Shown here one piece after another: positions 10,202 through 23,200 of a stretch of DNA of 64,000 bases (the first letter of the stretch is position 1; each line of letters opens with the position of its first letter). Made by a program: the position numbers and the translations under genes. This stretch comes from Rhodamnia argentea (lineage: Eukaryota; Streptophyta; Magnoliopsida; Myrtales; Myrtaceae): assembly GCF_020921035.1 (NCBI RefSeq), contig NC_063156.1, positions 6,138,001 through 6,202,000 of the forward strand, given 5' to 3'. The notes beneath the pieces are model-generated. The model saw only the letters and a program-made list of their open reading frames with translations. It was not told the origin of the DNA and made no database searches.

Positions 10202-11147
10202 CCCCGTTGATTTGCTCCCCCGCATCCGGCTCAGTAAATTTTGCATTTTCACCAGCCGTTTCGAGCCCCTTCAACGGGACAATCGGATTCGAGGGTTAAA
10301 TGTGTAATTTTCATTCATGGGGAAGAAATAGCAATTAACAACGTGTCCTTAACCTTATCGAAGTGGTGCTAATTCCTTAAACGCAACTAAAGTTGGCGGT
10401 CACGTCTTCTTGATGAAGGAGGTAAGCTAAATGTATCATGGGGATTGCGTGAGAAGGTTTGCTTCGTCTCTTTCTCTTTTGGTTTTGTTGTGTCTGGTTG
10501 AACTTGAAGGCTTGGAAGGAAAGCTTCCCAACACACCACTACCACCTTTCTAGTCATGCCCTAGGATGCTGTTAAAGAGCGTGTAGGAGAAAAAACGTTG
10601 TTTAATCCTAGTTTATGTGGTCATTGACATGATGATCATGGTACATGGTGATAGATCTCTTTCTCCGTATGAAATTCGAAGAAGTACATTAGCATTGTCA
10701 TTACTTCCAAACAACGTTCGTTTTAATGCCAAAACTTTTCGTTTGAGCACTTTAGGCATCACTTCCTAAAAAAATGATTACTTAAATATCAACTCTGATT
10801 TGGGACATCGGACGCGACAATATTCTAACATTTCTTTTGATCGACGTGCCCAATCAGCATTGAAAGCCCCTAAACGACGATGTTTAACACATGATTGCCC
10901 CAGATTCAACCTCTTCTTCGAATCATAACCTAACCACAGATGATTTGGGGGAAAATTCAGCCACTTCCTCGAACCTCACAACTGGTAGATTTTAGACAAA
11001 ATTCGTAACTGAAACTTGCAAAAACAGATGTCTGCCGCTTCATTTGTTTGATTTTGAGGATGGTAACAGTGAGCCGTGATGAAGGTTCGGATGCTGGAAA
11101 AAAGAAATATAGCAAGAATATGTTCAGACTAAAAGAACGAGGGACAA
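10202..11147. other. No recognised gene
   Basis: Unique-looking AT-rich sequence with no ORF above noise and no clear repeat. It does not contain the missing remainder of the 4CL-like fragment that lies next to it. Confidence 0.5.
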
Positions 11148-11432
11148 CTAATTGGTGGTGGTTACGATGACGTCAAGGGACATGACGGCGAGGTAGACAA
11201 CGAGAAAGGAGATGGAGGAGAAGAGAAGGACAATGTCGCCTTTGCGAATGCCCATGGCAGAGAAGTGGGAGGCGAGGGAGTCGACGGAGCGCCAGAGCTC
11301 GTGGAATGGAACGTAGAGGCTGGAGGTGGTGGCAACGAAGGCGGTGGAGCCGCTGTGGGAACAAGAGGAGATGAAGGTGGTGATGTCTAGGGAGGGGCTG
11401 GGGTGAGGGGAATGAGTTGCGCTTGTTGTCAA
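11148..11432 (-). pseudogene. 5' fragment of a 4-coumarate-CoA-ligase-like (AMP-binding) gene
   Basis: A 94-codon open frame from ATG 11432 aligns by eye with the N-terminus of plant 4CL-like acyl-CoA synthetases: TSSLYVPFHELWRSVDSLAS, HFSAMGIRKGDIVLLFSSIS, then FLVVYLAVMSLDVIVTTTN and a stop (TAG) where intact members continue ..TTTNPL. Intact enzymes are about 540-570 residues. None of the later motifs (the P-loop-like SSGTTG.SKGV box, the GY-GMTE box) occurs in the neighbourhood. Small changes inside (LLFSSISF where family members usually read like LLLPNSI-F; SLDV for SLGA) suggest drift without constraint. It is a truncated, probably dead copy. Confidence 0.7.
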
Positions 11433-12457
11433 AGGTGGAGTTGGGATTACAGAGAAGGAAGAAGAACGAGAGAGAGATAGAGTTAGAGTTTTAAGGCCAT
11501 GTCATCGTCCATGTTGGACTTCCTGTTTTATAAGAAAGCCACATAGACATTAAAATCATGAAGATAAAAATAAAAAAAGTCACATGAGTTGAATGGCCAT
11601 AATTTGTTGTTGGAGGCACTTAAGTAATCATTTATTTTCAATTTAGCACTTGAGTAATCCGATGAAAAAATTTGATACCACAATGAGTAGTATACGAAAG
11701 TTTTGGCACTTCTAATATCCATTTCCCTTTGAAATGACATCTTTTTTGAAGAATATAATAGTGCGTTTAGCAACAATTCTGATCCAAAACATCAATTCTA
11801 ATTAAAATTGATTTTTTATTATTATGTTCCCTGAAGGAGTTTTAGATAATCAAAACATATTTGGCAACTACGCGAAATTTCTATTCTCGGAACATAAATG
11901 CATTTGGTAACCGCACTAAATTTATGTTAGTGAAAACAATTTTCCTTTCCAATTTTTTTATCATTTAAGTCAAATAATTATGTCTTGTCACTATAAAGTA
12001 AACATATATAGCATCGCTAATAGAATGAATACAGATATATTCACTAAAGTGAAATAATTACGTCTTTTCATTTAAGTCAAATAATCACGTCTTATTTTTT
12101 ACTCTAGTGGCGATCGGCGGCGAACGGTCGGAACAAAGTGAGAGCTTCCCTTAGCATTCTCACTTTGTTGATCTTGTTTCTCAAAAGTGATTATGGAATA
12201 AAGAACTAATTTTTTTTATTTACGCTTCAAATCTATTCCCAATAACAGAATTAGAGAATTTAAGAATCAGAATTATTTTCATTACCAAATGCGTTTCTCA
12301 TCTTTTTCTATTCTGGAAAATAGAATCGGATGATCGGAATCGTTAACAACAACTAACCCAATGAGAGCCAGTTCAGTTAAAAAATCGTTGCCAAAGCTCT
12401 AAGTTTACCTTCTACCATGTACTTCTCTTTTCTTAAGTAGTCCGTAACATTTAATGT
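11433..12457. other. AT-rich interval with a weak inverted-repeat element
   Basis: About 11762 reads GTGCGTTTAGCAACAATTCTGATCC, and near 12350 the complement of GTTGTTAACGATTCCGATC occurs. This suggests an old 590-bp element with drifted ends. No gene is seen. Confidence 0.35.
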
Positions 12458-12465
12458 TGAAGTAT

Positions 12466-12893
12466 GGGAAAATTTTTCTAAAAGTCCTAAACCTATTATG
12501 CAATGGCCAATTCAATTATAAACATTTCAATTGTGTCCATTTAGTCATAGACCATATGAAGACTTGTCAATTTAGTCATAAATTTTTCAATTGTATCAAT
12601 TTAGTCATAAACCTTCTAAAATTTTGTCAATTTAGTCATAAACCTTTTTAAGTTTTGCCAATTTAGTTATAAACCTATGTTGGCAAAAAGGACGACATTG
12701 ACAAATTATTAAAAGGTTTAAGAATAACTTAGCCAATCGTTACAAGCTTTGGGACAAAATTGGCACAATTGAAAAGTTTGGAACTAAATTGGCAAGTTAT
12801 CAAAGGTTTAGAACTACATTGGCACAATCGAAAGATCTAGGATTGAATTGGCCGCCGTAAAATAGATTTAGGACTTTTTGGACAATTCTCCTG
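12466..12893. mobile_element. MULE-like MITE with target-site duplication
   Basis: A 428-bp inverted-repeat element. The left end is GGGAAAATTTTTCTAAAAGT CCTAAACC; the right end, reverse-complemented, is CAGGAGAATTGTCCAAAAAG TCCTAAATC. Inside are several repeats of CAATTTAGTCATAAACC on the left arm and their complements on the right arm. It is flanked by TGAAGTAT at 12458-12465 and again at 12894-12901, a perfect 8-bp direct repeat (8-9 bp fits Mutator-like targets). Non-coding. The superfamily is inferred from TSD length and terminal form. Confidence 0.75.
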
Positions 12894-12901
12894 TGAAGTA
12901 T

Positions 12902-14817
12902 ACAATGTAGCTATTCGTATATATCGACTAACAAGATGCCTATGCATTGCGACTAAGATACTAATTTACATTTATCGACTAAGATTAGTGTACCCAACGT
13001 TGTGTCCGGAGCGCTTGACAAAATTCAACGCAATCGTCTATACTTTTCTATCAAGTAGGCCAAATGCATACCCATTTAAATGATAATTTCATAACAAAGT
13101 AACACCTATGATAATACTCAATGGTCCGAAGTCCCAATTAGAACTACCTAATGTAGCTAAGTTGATTAGATGCCAATCTAATATTTGCTCATCTCATCTT
13201 TCTTGTAGAAGTAACATCTTGGTACATATCTATCTTTTATAGAACTTTTTTGAAATCGTCCTAATAATATTAGTTTATTTTTAAAGTATGTGCCATCATT
13301 TTTTTTGCGGTTATGGATAGCTCTTGTAATCATACTTCATTAACTTATTGAATCAATATAACATCGAAATTCTTTCGAAAATTTATTCAAAAAATTATTG
13401 TTATCCTGAATTCAATGCTTAATCTTTCCAACTATATAAAAAGTGCTAGGGATTATCTTCGTAAAACCACGATTATATCGAGAAACTATTGCTTTAAGGA
13501 AAAGAACGAATAATCTCGATGATTCGGTTTTTTTTTTTTTAATAAGGGCATGTTGAAGGTAAAAAAGTGCTCATATGCTCAAAAACTGAATTTGGTTACA
13601 CTTCAATGTAAATTTACACTTCCGACAGTAAAATTGGTAATTTGATGCGTGCCAAAATCCATGGACAGAGATGAGGAGTCAGATCAAGCTGATCTCATCA
13701 TCTCAGGACTTCATTCCAGAGTCGAATGGTATTATTTTCATTACGAACAATTATTTGCATAGGAGGTTTGAGCTGTCATATAAGAAAATTCGACACACGC
13801 ACAAAGAATTTAAGTCATTTCCTCATTCTATGGACATGTCTTTCCACGTTATTCATGTGAATATATTAAACATCGCACATTTGACAAAGTTATATATTTA
13901 TTTATTTGTACTAACTGCTTTCGGATTAGATGCTGTTTACATTTGCCAATTAAGCGAATAATGTAAGGGACTTGATAGGATATTAATATAACAAAGCATC
14001 CCTTCACCTAAAAGCAAGTAGGGCTTTGTGGGATCACCGCCAAGTGTTTTGAAAGGCCTGAAAATGCTTGAACTCGGGACATTCCGCTCCGATACCGAAT
14101 GAGATTTTGTGGGGCTACTACTAATTGTTTTAAAATTTTAAAGTTGTTAGATGAAGACTTGATTTATTATATGAATATTTTATCAGGATTAACCCTTCAA
14201 GTTTAACAGGGATGCACGTACGGAAAAGCCTAAGAACAAAGCTATGTTAAATTTGGTTTACACGGGTAGTCTCGTACTTGAATTTTTCGGAACTTTCGAT
14301 AAAAATTTGGTCAATACATCTTGGAGTTTTGGTATTTTAGTCAAGTATTTTTATTTTGGAGGATATTGCGGACCAACCGAGAATTGGAGGACCAATAATT
14401 TCCTTTTTGTCATTATCAATTTAGTCATTCGGATCAATTTTAGTTAAAAATTATTGATGTGGATTCCTGTCGGTGCCAATCATCGCATGACCAGCGAGGA
14501 TTGCGAGGCCGATGCTAACATGTACAATTTATGTACTTTTTTTTTTTCCTATTGTGACCTGCGAGGGTTGATGGGGCCCCGCTGGACATCGTGGAAAAGA
14601 AACTAAGAAAACAGAAATTTATTAAAACATTAAAAAGTTATTAAAAAATATAAATACTATCCACTTCAACCCCTACGATACCATATAGGACAGTTAACGT
14701 TTGGGTTAGTAATTTATGGCTAAAATTGGCCTAAGTACTATATTACAAATTGCAAAAAGGCTTAAGTCTAAGTTGGCCAAATTCAAATGTTTAGAACTAA
14801 ATTACTATATGTACCAT
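12902..14817. other. Gene-free AT-rich interval with dispersed repeats
   Basis: 14025-14165 carries a piece (GCTCCGATACCGAATGAGAT, TTGTGGGGCTACTACTAATT) that recurs in drifted form at 38655-38755 and 59610-59895. 14250-14740 looks like another old copy of the MULE-like MITE family, with a GC-rich centre (GACCAGCGAGGATTGCGAGG). The ORFs here are short and unsupported. Confidence 0.45.
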
Positions 14818-15110
14818 GGAGTTACGATTCTCTTTTTTTTTGTAAATTTTCCGTTATTGTTAGTAAAAAATCTAACTAACCATACTTTTCGTTTTCACTG
14901 CATAAAATTCCGCAATCTACAAGACAGTTATTAATCAATCAGTAAAACTTTCCCTAACTAGACGTAAGTGTGACAATTTTGCATTCGTAACTTTCCTTTA
15001 TCATCAAGTACGATAGAAAATCGATTACGCAGATCAGATACGACAGGCGATTTCTTTTCCCTTTTATCCAACCATCAACACTAAAAGCTAGATCGATCCT
15101 GTAAAATCCT
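14818..15110. repeat. Direct repeat, copy 1
   Basis: Contains GTTAGTAAAAAATCTAACT, ACTTTCCTTTATCATCAA, AGAAAATCGATT and, at its right end, TTATCCAACCATCAACACTA and GATCGATCCTGTAAAA. The same order recurs at 15690-16232, roughly 80-85% identical by eye. Non-coding. Confidence 0.75.
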
Positions 15111-15689
15111 CGCTCGGGCTTGCGGTTAAGGGTTGCGCAACTCCGACGAGGGCCACCCTAGGGTCGTGTGAGGCCCAATGGCCGTCTCCCGGGGTTGTGC
15201 GACTCCCGGCGGTGGTCAACCGGGTGGTGTGACCTTGGCGATGAGGCTTGAGGTTGCGCGACCTTAAGAGGGCGTCGCCGAGGGTCGCCCCACCCTTGTC
15301 GGCCTCGGCCTACATCCTCCGACCACAAATTTGGCTAGCTGGCAGCCGTAACCTAAGGTTTGGATTTTTTTATTTGAAAAATAATAAAACAAAAAATGAG
15401 GGGCAAAATTGAAATTTGAAAAAATAAGTGAGGGTAAGTTTGGAAGAAAAAATCATAGCTCAGTATTTGGCCAAATGCTAAAAGTCCAATGCTACAACAT
15501 TGAGATATCAACATTCCCAAGGCCAGTTTTCATCCGAAGGCCCTTGAAAATGGTTGTCAAATGCCTTGCATTTTCCCCAATGGGCTTTGGGAAAGTTGAA
15601 CCAAACTCATCATATGTTGACAAATTATAAAAAGGTTTAAATATAAATTAGCCACGTTGAGAAGTTTAGAACTGAATTAGTATATGTAC

Positions 15690-16232
15690 AGTAGAGTTAC
15701 GACTTATTTTGGTAAATTTTTCGTTGTTGTTAGTAAAAAATCTAACTGACCTTACTTTTTATTTTAACTACATAAAATTTCATGGTCTACACGATAGTAA
15801 TTTTCCTCACTCGGTGAAACTTTGCCTAACTAGGCGTAAGTATGACATTTTTGCATCCGTAACTTTCCTTTATCATCAATTACGACAGAAAATCGATTTT
15901 GCAAATCAGATATGACATCATACCATTAGACCTAAGCAGGTCCTTAAAAGGCTCAAGGAGAAATAGGAGAAGGAACTCCCCGATATGGTGGAGGGATCTC
16001 CCTGTAAGTTTTCTCCGTAATTTCTCTCTCCAAGGAAAAAAAGCAACGTAGGGAACTCGGAGGACTCATCTCAGATAAGCGATCGGCCGCTAGCCTCTGT
16101 ATATCAAGCTAGACACCTTGCCCGTGATGAGAATGAGTTCGGAGGGAAACCTTCCTAGGTTGAACTCCCGATCATTTTTTTTTTCCCTTTTTATCCAACC
16201 ATCCACACTAACAGGTAGATTGATCCTGTAAA
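15690..16232. repeat. Direct repeat, copy 2, interrupted by about 250 bp
   Basis: Matches copy 1 (14818-15110), but between 'cagatatgac' and 'ttttatccaaccatccacac' it carries an extra block at about 15915-16170 (CATTAGACCTAAGCAGGTCC to GGTTGAACTCCCGATCA) absent from copy 1. The tetramer ATCA stands at both edges of the extra block. Confidence 0.65.
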
Positions 16233-16589
16233 AACATCCAGGGGACAGTAGAAAATCCCACGTTCTCCATTTTCTCTTTAATTCTTTTCATTTGGTCGTC
16301 CTATGTAGTTGCTACTATCATGGGAAGAATTGTCACAGAGGTTTATGCCCCCCCCCTATTTTTTTATTTTTTTATTTTTTGTGTCGAATAGGTTTATGCC
16401 CACCTGAGAAGTCCGTTTCTCAAAGGGGTTCGATAGCGATCGAATCTTATCTTATTTGACCAAAAAAAAAATCTATCTGAATTTCCGAATCAACTTTTCA
16501 CGTTGTTACGAGAATTACGATAAATTGCGCGAGATTTATCGCAGTGGTTCGAAATCTAGGATTAATCATAGATTCTGATCATGTTCCAT

Positions 16590-16614
16590 ACACGTGTCGT
16601 GACTACACGTGTCG
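16590..16614. promoter_or_regulatory. Paired G-box / ABRE motifs upstream of the FLY gene
   Basis: ACACGTGTCG occurs twice in direct orientation, at 16590-16599 and 16605-16614 (15-bp spacing), just upstream of the (TC)n tract and about 670 bp before the FLY start codon. Paired ACGTG cores are typical of abscisic-acid-responsive promoters. Regulation is inferred. Confidence 0.5.
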
Positions 16615-16674
16615 AAATCCAGTGGACAGTGTCCCCCACGAAGCGCTTCATCGCGTGACATTGTCCCGCCTCGT

Positions 16675-16677
<3 letters not shown>

Positions 16678-16708
<31 letters not shown>
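16678..16708. repeat. (TC)n tract in the FLY promoter or leader
   Basis: About 15 TC units, followed by pyrimidine-rich sequence. It lies near the probable transcription start of the FLY gene. Confidence 0.85.
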
Positions 16709-16712
<4 letters not shown>

Positions 16713-17282
16713 TTCTCTGACCTCTCTTTTACCTTCTCCTTTGGATTTCTCCGGCCTCCATGGTCAGTCAGTGTGAGCTGCGACTGAATCCGACCCAGTA
16801 ATCATACTTTTCCTGGTCGTATAATTTCGATGTTTCCCACTTGGATGCCTGCGGTTTCTGGTCCAAATCCCTTCTGGTGAAGGTCGCTGTCGCGGTGACT
16901 TCTCCTTCGGCTCCGTCGCCTCCTCCTCGTTGCTGCTGTGGTTTGTTGCATCTGATTAATATTAAATTTGGGAGCTTTTTTTCTTGGGGGATTAAGCCGT
17001 TGAGCTCTCGCCATCCGCATCCGAAACGGGTGTGACGCGTTGTCCAGAGGGAGTTGTTGTGGCTGTTGGGTTTCATGGTTTGACTCCACTCGAAGCAACG
17101 CCCCCCCTCGCTCCCTCCTAAACTCCCCCTCAGTCCATGGCCTTCGCATCATTTTCTGGCAACCCGCTCGGTGATCGCAGCAGTCAACGAGGCCGCGATT
17201 GGGAGCTCAAGTTCAATTGCAGTTGACCCGCGCTTGAAAATTCTTCTTCTTGTTCTTCTTCTTTTCTTCTTTTTTTTCTGAC

Positions 17283-20200
17283 ATGGTCGCCGCGAGGAGG
17301 AAGCTGCGGTTGTTGCGCTCCGAGGCGATAAAGCTCGGACTATGGCTGGGAATTTTGTTCTATCGCCCGGTGGCGGCTCTGCGGCCGTTGAGGGAGATGA
17401 GCCGGTCTTGGGTCGACGAGGTTAGTTGACTGTTTTTTTTTTTTTTTTATGTTCGGTGAATTATTGAATCGGTCAGTTTAGTTGAGACTGAAGCTGGATT
17501 TTTTTCACGTTTGGATATTAAATTGAGAATTGTTGGGATGATTGCATGATGGTGGGTTTGTGCTTGTGGCATTTGAGCGAGTTTTCGCTTTGATGGTCTT
17601 GCATTTTGTTTGCAAGTGTGATTGTTGACCGACTTTATAGGGGGGGCACTTAAGATTCGTTAATGAGATTTTGTGGGTGAGCTCATAGCGAATCAGACAT
17701 TCCTTGGTCCATCTAGTCATACCCTCCCTGTGCAGATGAATTACCATGTATTTGTATAGAGCAGGCGGTCCAGTCAGTTAAAGTTTCACGTACTACTGAA
17801 AGTTATCCTGGTCTTACAATTGAGGAGAGAGTGATGCCAGGGATTGGGGCTATTATGTGACAACAAGCTTACTATACTCATCTAGGTTCATACTTTTGCT
17901 GTCCTATCAAAGTTCCATAATGAGGGAACGGATAGTAAGTAGTAAGTACAGTTCATGTACATGGGTCACTCCACAACCAATGTACTAGAGTGACGTGTTA
18001 GATTGGATGGTCAGGCGCCCTTTGGTGCGAAAATAGTTACCACTACCAAAAATAAAGTCTCTCCCTCTAAACAAGTCAAGAGACTGAGCAACCAACGTGA
18101 AAAGTGAGTTTTCAACTTTGGAAGCTATTTATTCTATCGAACCGGGCAGTCCCCACCAGGGAGCTTGACAGAACAACTGCAGTGTCGGAGTAGCTTTGAT
18201 TCTTGTTTAATGCACCCTTTCGTTCTCCCTCTACATCATCAACAGTCATCCCTCATTAAAATGTGTTCAGAGTACACTTTCACACAGAATTCACTGCCTT
18301 GGGAACTAGTCAATTCCGGAGGATTTCTTCCTGAAAATTCCATTTCATGACATTTTTCACCTTAAGATGTATTGCCCTCCATAAAGCTATAGCTACTTCT
18401 GGATCTTTTAAGAGTGCAGCTCATAGCCATTGACCTTCCCTTACATTGGAATCTCTACCCTAGATTGTTAGAAGTAGCGTAAATATCTCATCCTTGAGCA
18501 GCTAAACAGAATTGAGGAAGTTGTCTCACAAAAAGGAGAATAGACATGATGGATTGATGCCAAAACCCCCATCACTCTTGCCTGATCCACTCTTGTACAC
18601 CAGTGAGCTTGAAAATCTCTTCCAAGTAGTTTAAAGCAGAGACCATGCTATGATCTTCTATCCAGAGCTGATCTTTGCTTGTCATGAATTCCAGTGGCTT
18701 CTTGGAGAGCCTGAATAAAGTGTGTAGAACATCCTATGGACAAAAGGCTTGGTTGTCGTAGCTCTTGTTGTTAAGTTGCCTTTGCATCAACATAATTGAT
18801 AATAGAGCCTCTTCCCTTGACGCATTTTTTTTGCTTGATGCTGTTCATATGCTTTGTAATAATTCGCAATCTGGATCTCAACCAATCTGTTCATATGCTT
18901 TGTAATAATTCGCAATCTGGATCTCAACCAATCCCTAAGACTGAATAAGTTAATGACTATGCTGCAGTTGCCTGGTTTGAATCACCGTCCTTCTCAACAT
19001 CCTATCCATGAGAAAGCGGGAGGGAGGAGCGAAGCCTATTCTTAATTACCTAGAATCACATTGGCTTAATAACCTTTTCAAAACTAGTTTATGACATGAC
19101 ATGTTTCCTGTGTTTCATGTGCATAATTAGGAAGTAAGGGAAGGTGACTATACTGACTTGTTTAGTTTCCTGCAGGGGTTGTTTATTAGGAAAGATGAAA
19201 ATGAATCGGGTCAACTTGGTGAATGGAATATAAGTGGAACTTACAAAGGTTTGTAATTATTTTCTGGCTAGATCAACCTCGATATGGATTTTTTTACCTT
19301 ACTCGGAGTTTTAGGAGTGCTTGTAATTCTGAATTTCCAAATACAGAAGTTTGGTGCTCTGACCTGTTGTCTCTGCTTTTAATTGATCTGTATGGAGCCT
19401 TTGGTTTTCATTCCTAGTTTTTTCTCTTCATCTAATTTGGCCATAAATGTGTCTGGGAACATGATATTGCAGGTACTTGGAGATTTCTAGATTCAACAAA
19501 TAGCTCTTCGAGGTTTCCAGATTTCAAAAGATCTAGTGGCAACTCTATGGTTGAATTAGTTAGTACCCACACAAAAATAGCTGGTGTACATTATATTCAG
19601 GTAATGGGGAGTAGACATTAACGTGAGTATATATTACACATTCCATGACTTTCTGGCTACATTGTGACATCAGGAAGTATGCATTTGGTGGATACTTTTG
19701 CAGATACTGTGTAGTAGTAACAGATTGTTTTTGTTAGCTTATAATACTAGATTGTTTTTGTTAGCTTATAATACTTTTAACTGCTTTTGGTGGTGTTAGG
19801 GAGTCATTGTCTTTCAGGATGTTTTTGACAAGGAGCGGACTGTTGGCGGTGCTCGAATCAGGATAGAAGGTGTATATATATGGCCATTTAGACAGCTTCG
19901 AATGGTAGCTAATAGGTATTATTTGCGCATAATTGTCCAAAAGTCAGTGTTGCATCTTAAGATTCTCTCACAGTTTTTTGTAAGCTGTAGACTTTGTTGG
20001 TGGAATATATGTTCATCCGTCTGATTTTACTGTTGCACTTGAAGAACATCTTTAAATCAGATTATTCCATCCTGAATTCATTCTGTAGCAGATGATTTAT
20101 GTCTGACCACATGGTTGGATTAGACCTCAGTGAGATCTTTTTCATTTGTTTGAAACTAAATTCAGGTCATTCATCCTATTCTTGTCTCAAAATTTTGTAA

Positions 20201-23200
20201 AACTGAAATTTGCTTTTATTTTTTCCTACCTGCCTGTTGGTTAAATGTTGGTTAATCATTTGTATGCACTTGTTATTCATCTGCAGAGTAGGCTCATCAG
20301 TTTCTTCTTTTTCTTCTCATGCATCCAACCTCATCACTTTATGTTCTGATTTCTTCTATGTATTACCATCTTGCAGTGGAAAAGAGGGTGAGTTTAGCCA
20401 AGATGATGATTACATATTATCAAATCCTTATCATTTGGTAAATTTTTCCCTTCATGTTTGCATCTAATTTTTATAATTCTCAAAATGAGCTGTTTCTCTA
20501 TTAGACTTTATGATTTGACAGTTTTTCGTGTCAGTTACTTGTTGCATGTTTGGGTTCCAGCTTTGTATTTCTGGGGAACAGCTTTGTATTGTTGGGGATA
20601 CCGAACCTTATCTCTTCTTGGGCATCAGATAAATAAATACAATATTTAGGTTGGTTCTTTTTATGGGGCCTTAGATCTGGCTTGGGTAGTTGATTTTCAT
20701 GTAGAGATCAGTTACATCATCTGCACAGGGAGTTGTATATCTTGTCAATCCATCATATCCTTCTGTAGTCTGATAATCTATTTGAAAACTATATTTTGGC
20801 AATATTGTACAGTCGTGTAGTGCATAAGCTCGTGACTGCACAATACCCACACCTTAATAAGTGGAATATGAATTTTACCCAGGAAACCAGATTCTTGGAT
20901 TGGACCATGGAATATTAAGATCATAATGGCTGGAAACAGAATTGTCTATTGCTGAAAACTAAATAACTGACTAATCATTGAACAGCCATATTAGATCGAA
21001 GGTAGTCTAATTGTCGCAACTTTGTTCTACATAGTGCCATTTTTTCATCAGTCCAACAAAATTATTGCATTTAAAATGGCACAAAGGGAGTGCCTCCGCA
21101 TTTATCCTATTATTTATATGAGTTTGAGTCTATTAAATCAGCAAGTTGTTTACATCAGGGATTGTTTCTTGCTTAAATTAAAAGCTCAAAGTAAACAACC
21201 CAGAATTCCAATAGTAGCCTAGGTGTCTTTCCTTTCTGTCGACAGTTCTACTTCTTCCTTCCAAATAGCCCAAAAGTTGCCAGAGATATTGTATTCAGGC
21301 GCATCTTGTTTTTGCTTGGTCAAATTGCAGTCCATGCTTGTCTGCAAACTGATTTTCTAGCTGCTATTTTGAACTAGTATATATCACATTGTTTTGTCTG
21401 TGCTTCCTGTACATGATATTCTCCTCCCCCCCAATGACTAATAACTTAGACCTTCGGTGTTGAAAATAATGGCATGAAGCCATAATGAGTTTCCAGTTGT
21501 CCATACCCCATCTAACAGTTTGTTACTCGTGCTGTCTTATTGCCCATGTCAATCCCTTGTGCTGTGCTTCATTTGGTTTGCATGTGAGAGGTGTTGAGAT
21601 ATCTCACATCATTTTGTTAAGGGGTTTTTCTAGACGTTATATACATGTTATTCTTGTCTACCTAATAGATTAAGCTTCGGGTCTTATACGTTCAATGCTT
21701 ATAGAAGCCCTGGCCCAGGTCTAAAAATGTACTGACCAGGAGCAATGGAACAACAGATGAACTATTGTCTCCTTAGCCCCTGACGCAGGCAAAATCTCAT
21801 TATCAAGATTTTACCCCTTCTAGCTGTCCAAGGTTAAGATGCTAATGCTGCTTCCTGCAGAAAAACAGAACTTTTGGTGGCATCCCGAACCTTCAAATAG
21901 CTTTCAGAGGATGTTGGACTTTCCTCTATCTTCCAAAGTAAAAGTCAAACAGGTTGTACAAAGATTTGAGAGAGATGATCCGTGCTTTGCAGGCCACGAA
22001 CAAATGATCTCATCCCAATTAGAAAGTTACCTTCTCCAAGATCGAAACAACCAAGATGCACATTAAATTTCCGAGTTCCTAAAGTTCCTCACAATATACA
22101 CTGACCATTTGATTGCTGCTTTGTCTGAAGGAAATGCTTGAGTTGAGGTTTGACTCTGTGTTTCTTGTCAACAGAACTGAGTTGGATGAGTGTCATTCCT
22201 AATACTATTTATAGTATGTCTGCGCTGGTGATAACTGATAAGTTATGTGAGTCAATGGGATGAGTGTCCTTGCTAGAGTAGATTCTAAATATGGGGAACT
22301 GTTAGTATTCCGCTGGTGATAACTGATAAATTAGTTTAGTCGAAAGCTCTTTCAAATTCTCATTTCCAATATAAGCCAGCAATTCTTTTTGGTTGTTCTG
22401 ATTTCCTCTCTTTCTCTAATTTTAATATTTTGATGATGCTTATCAAATTATATTTTTTTCCTCATTTTGTTATCTTATTGAAGAGGTTGTGACAGCAGCA
22501 ACTTTGTATTCTGATGCAGCTTGGAGTCTTCTCATCCCAGGTTTTTCAAGAATCTCCACGAAAAAAGATATGGAGAAGGAAGAATTGTAATAAGCAACTA
22601 ACCTTTTACCTTTTTCATGGTATCTCTTGTTATTTGATTTTCCAATTTCTTGAGGGAATACTATCATGTGCAGCACCAATCTATGATGTGGAGAAACATT
22701 GTAACATCGAGTTTGCAGCTCAAATCTCACATATTTCTTCCAAAAAAGATGGTATGGGAGCTCTCTCAGCATAATATTCTTATAGTAAAAAATGGTTGTT
22801 AAAGTACGTTTCTTGCAGACTTTTTGTGAAATATGCGTGCAACTTCAACACCATCTCTCTTGCGAATTTTTGTGGTGGTTCTATTCATTCCATACATAAA
22901 TAATCTTCAATTCTATTTTGACAGCCGATGAACTTGCTAGCAAAGTGACTATGAGAGATCCGTTTTGATACACTAACAGTCCCATTATTTATAATTTTAC
23001 CTTGTCTCTTTACTCCATGCCATATCTCCATGAATGCTCACCAAGGGTCAAGGAGCTTGGAAGATTTTATAATTTCTTGTCTGCCCCTGCTTTCTTGCCG
23101 GTGAAATCTTTTATAGAAGAGACATAGATGTGTTCTGAGGCTTCTATGTATCGCGAAGTATTACGATTTTCGTCGTCCTTGTGCTCATTGATTTCTCACA

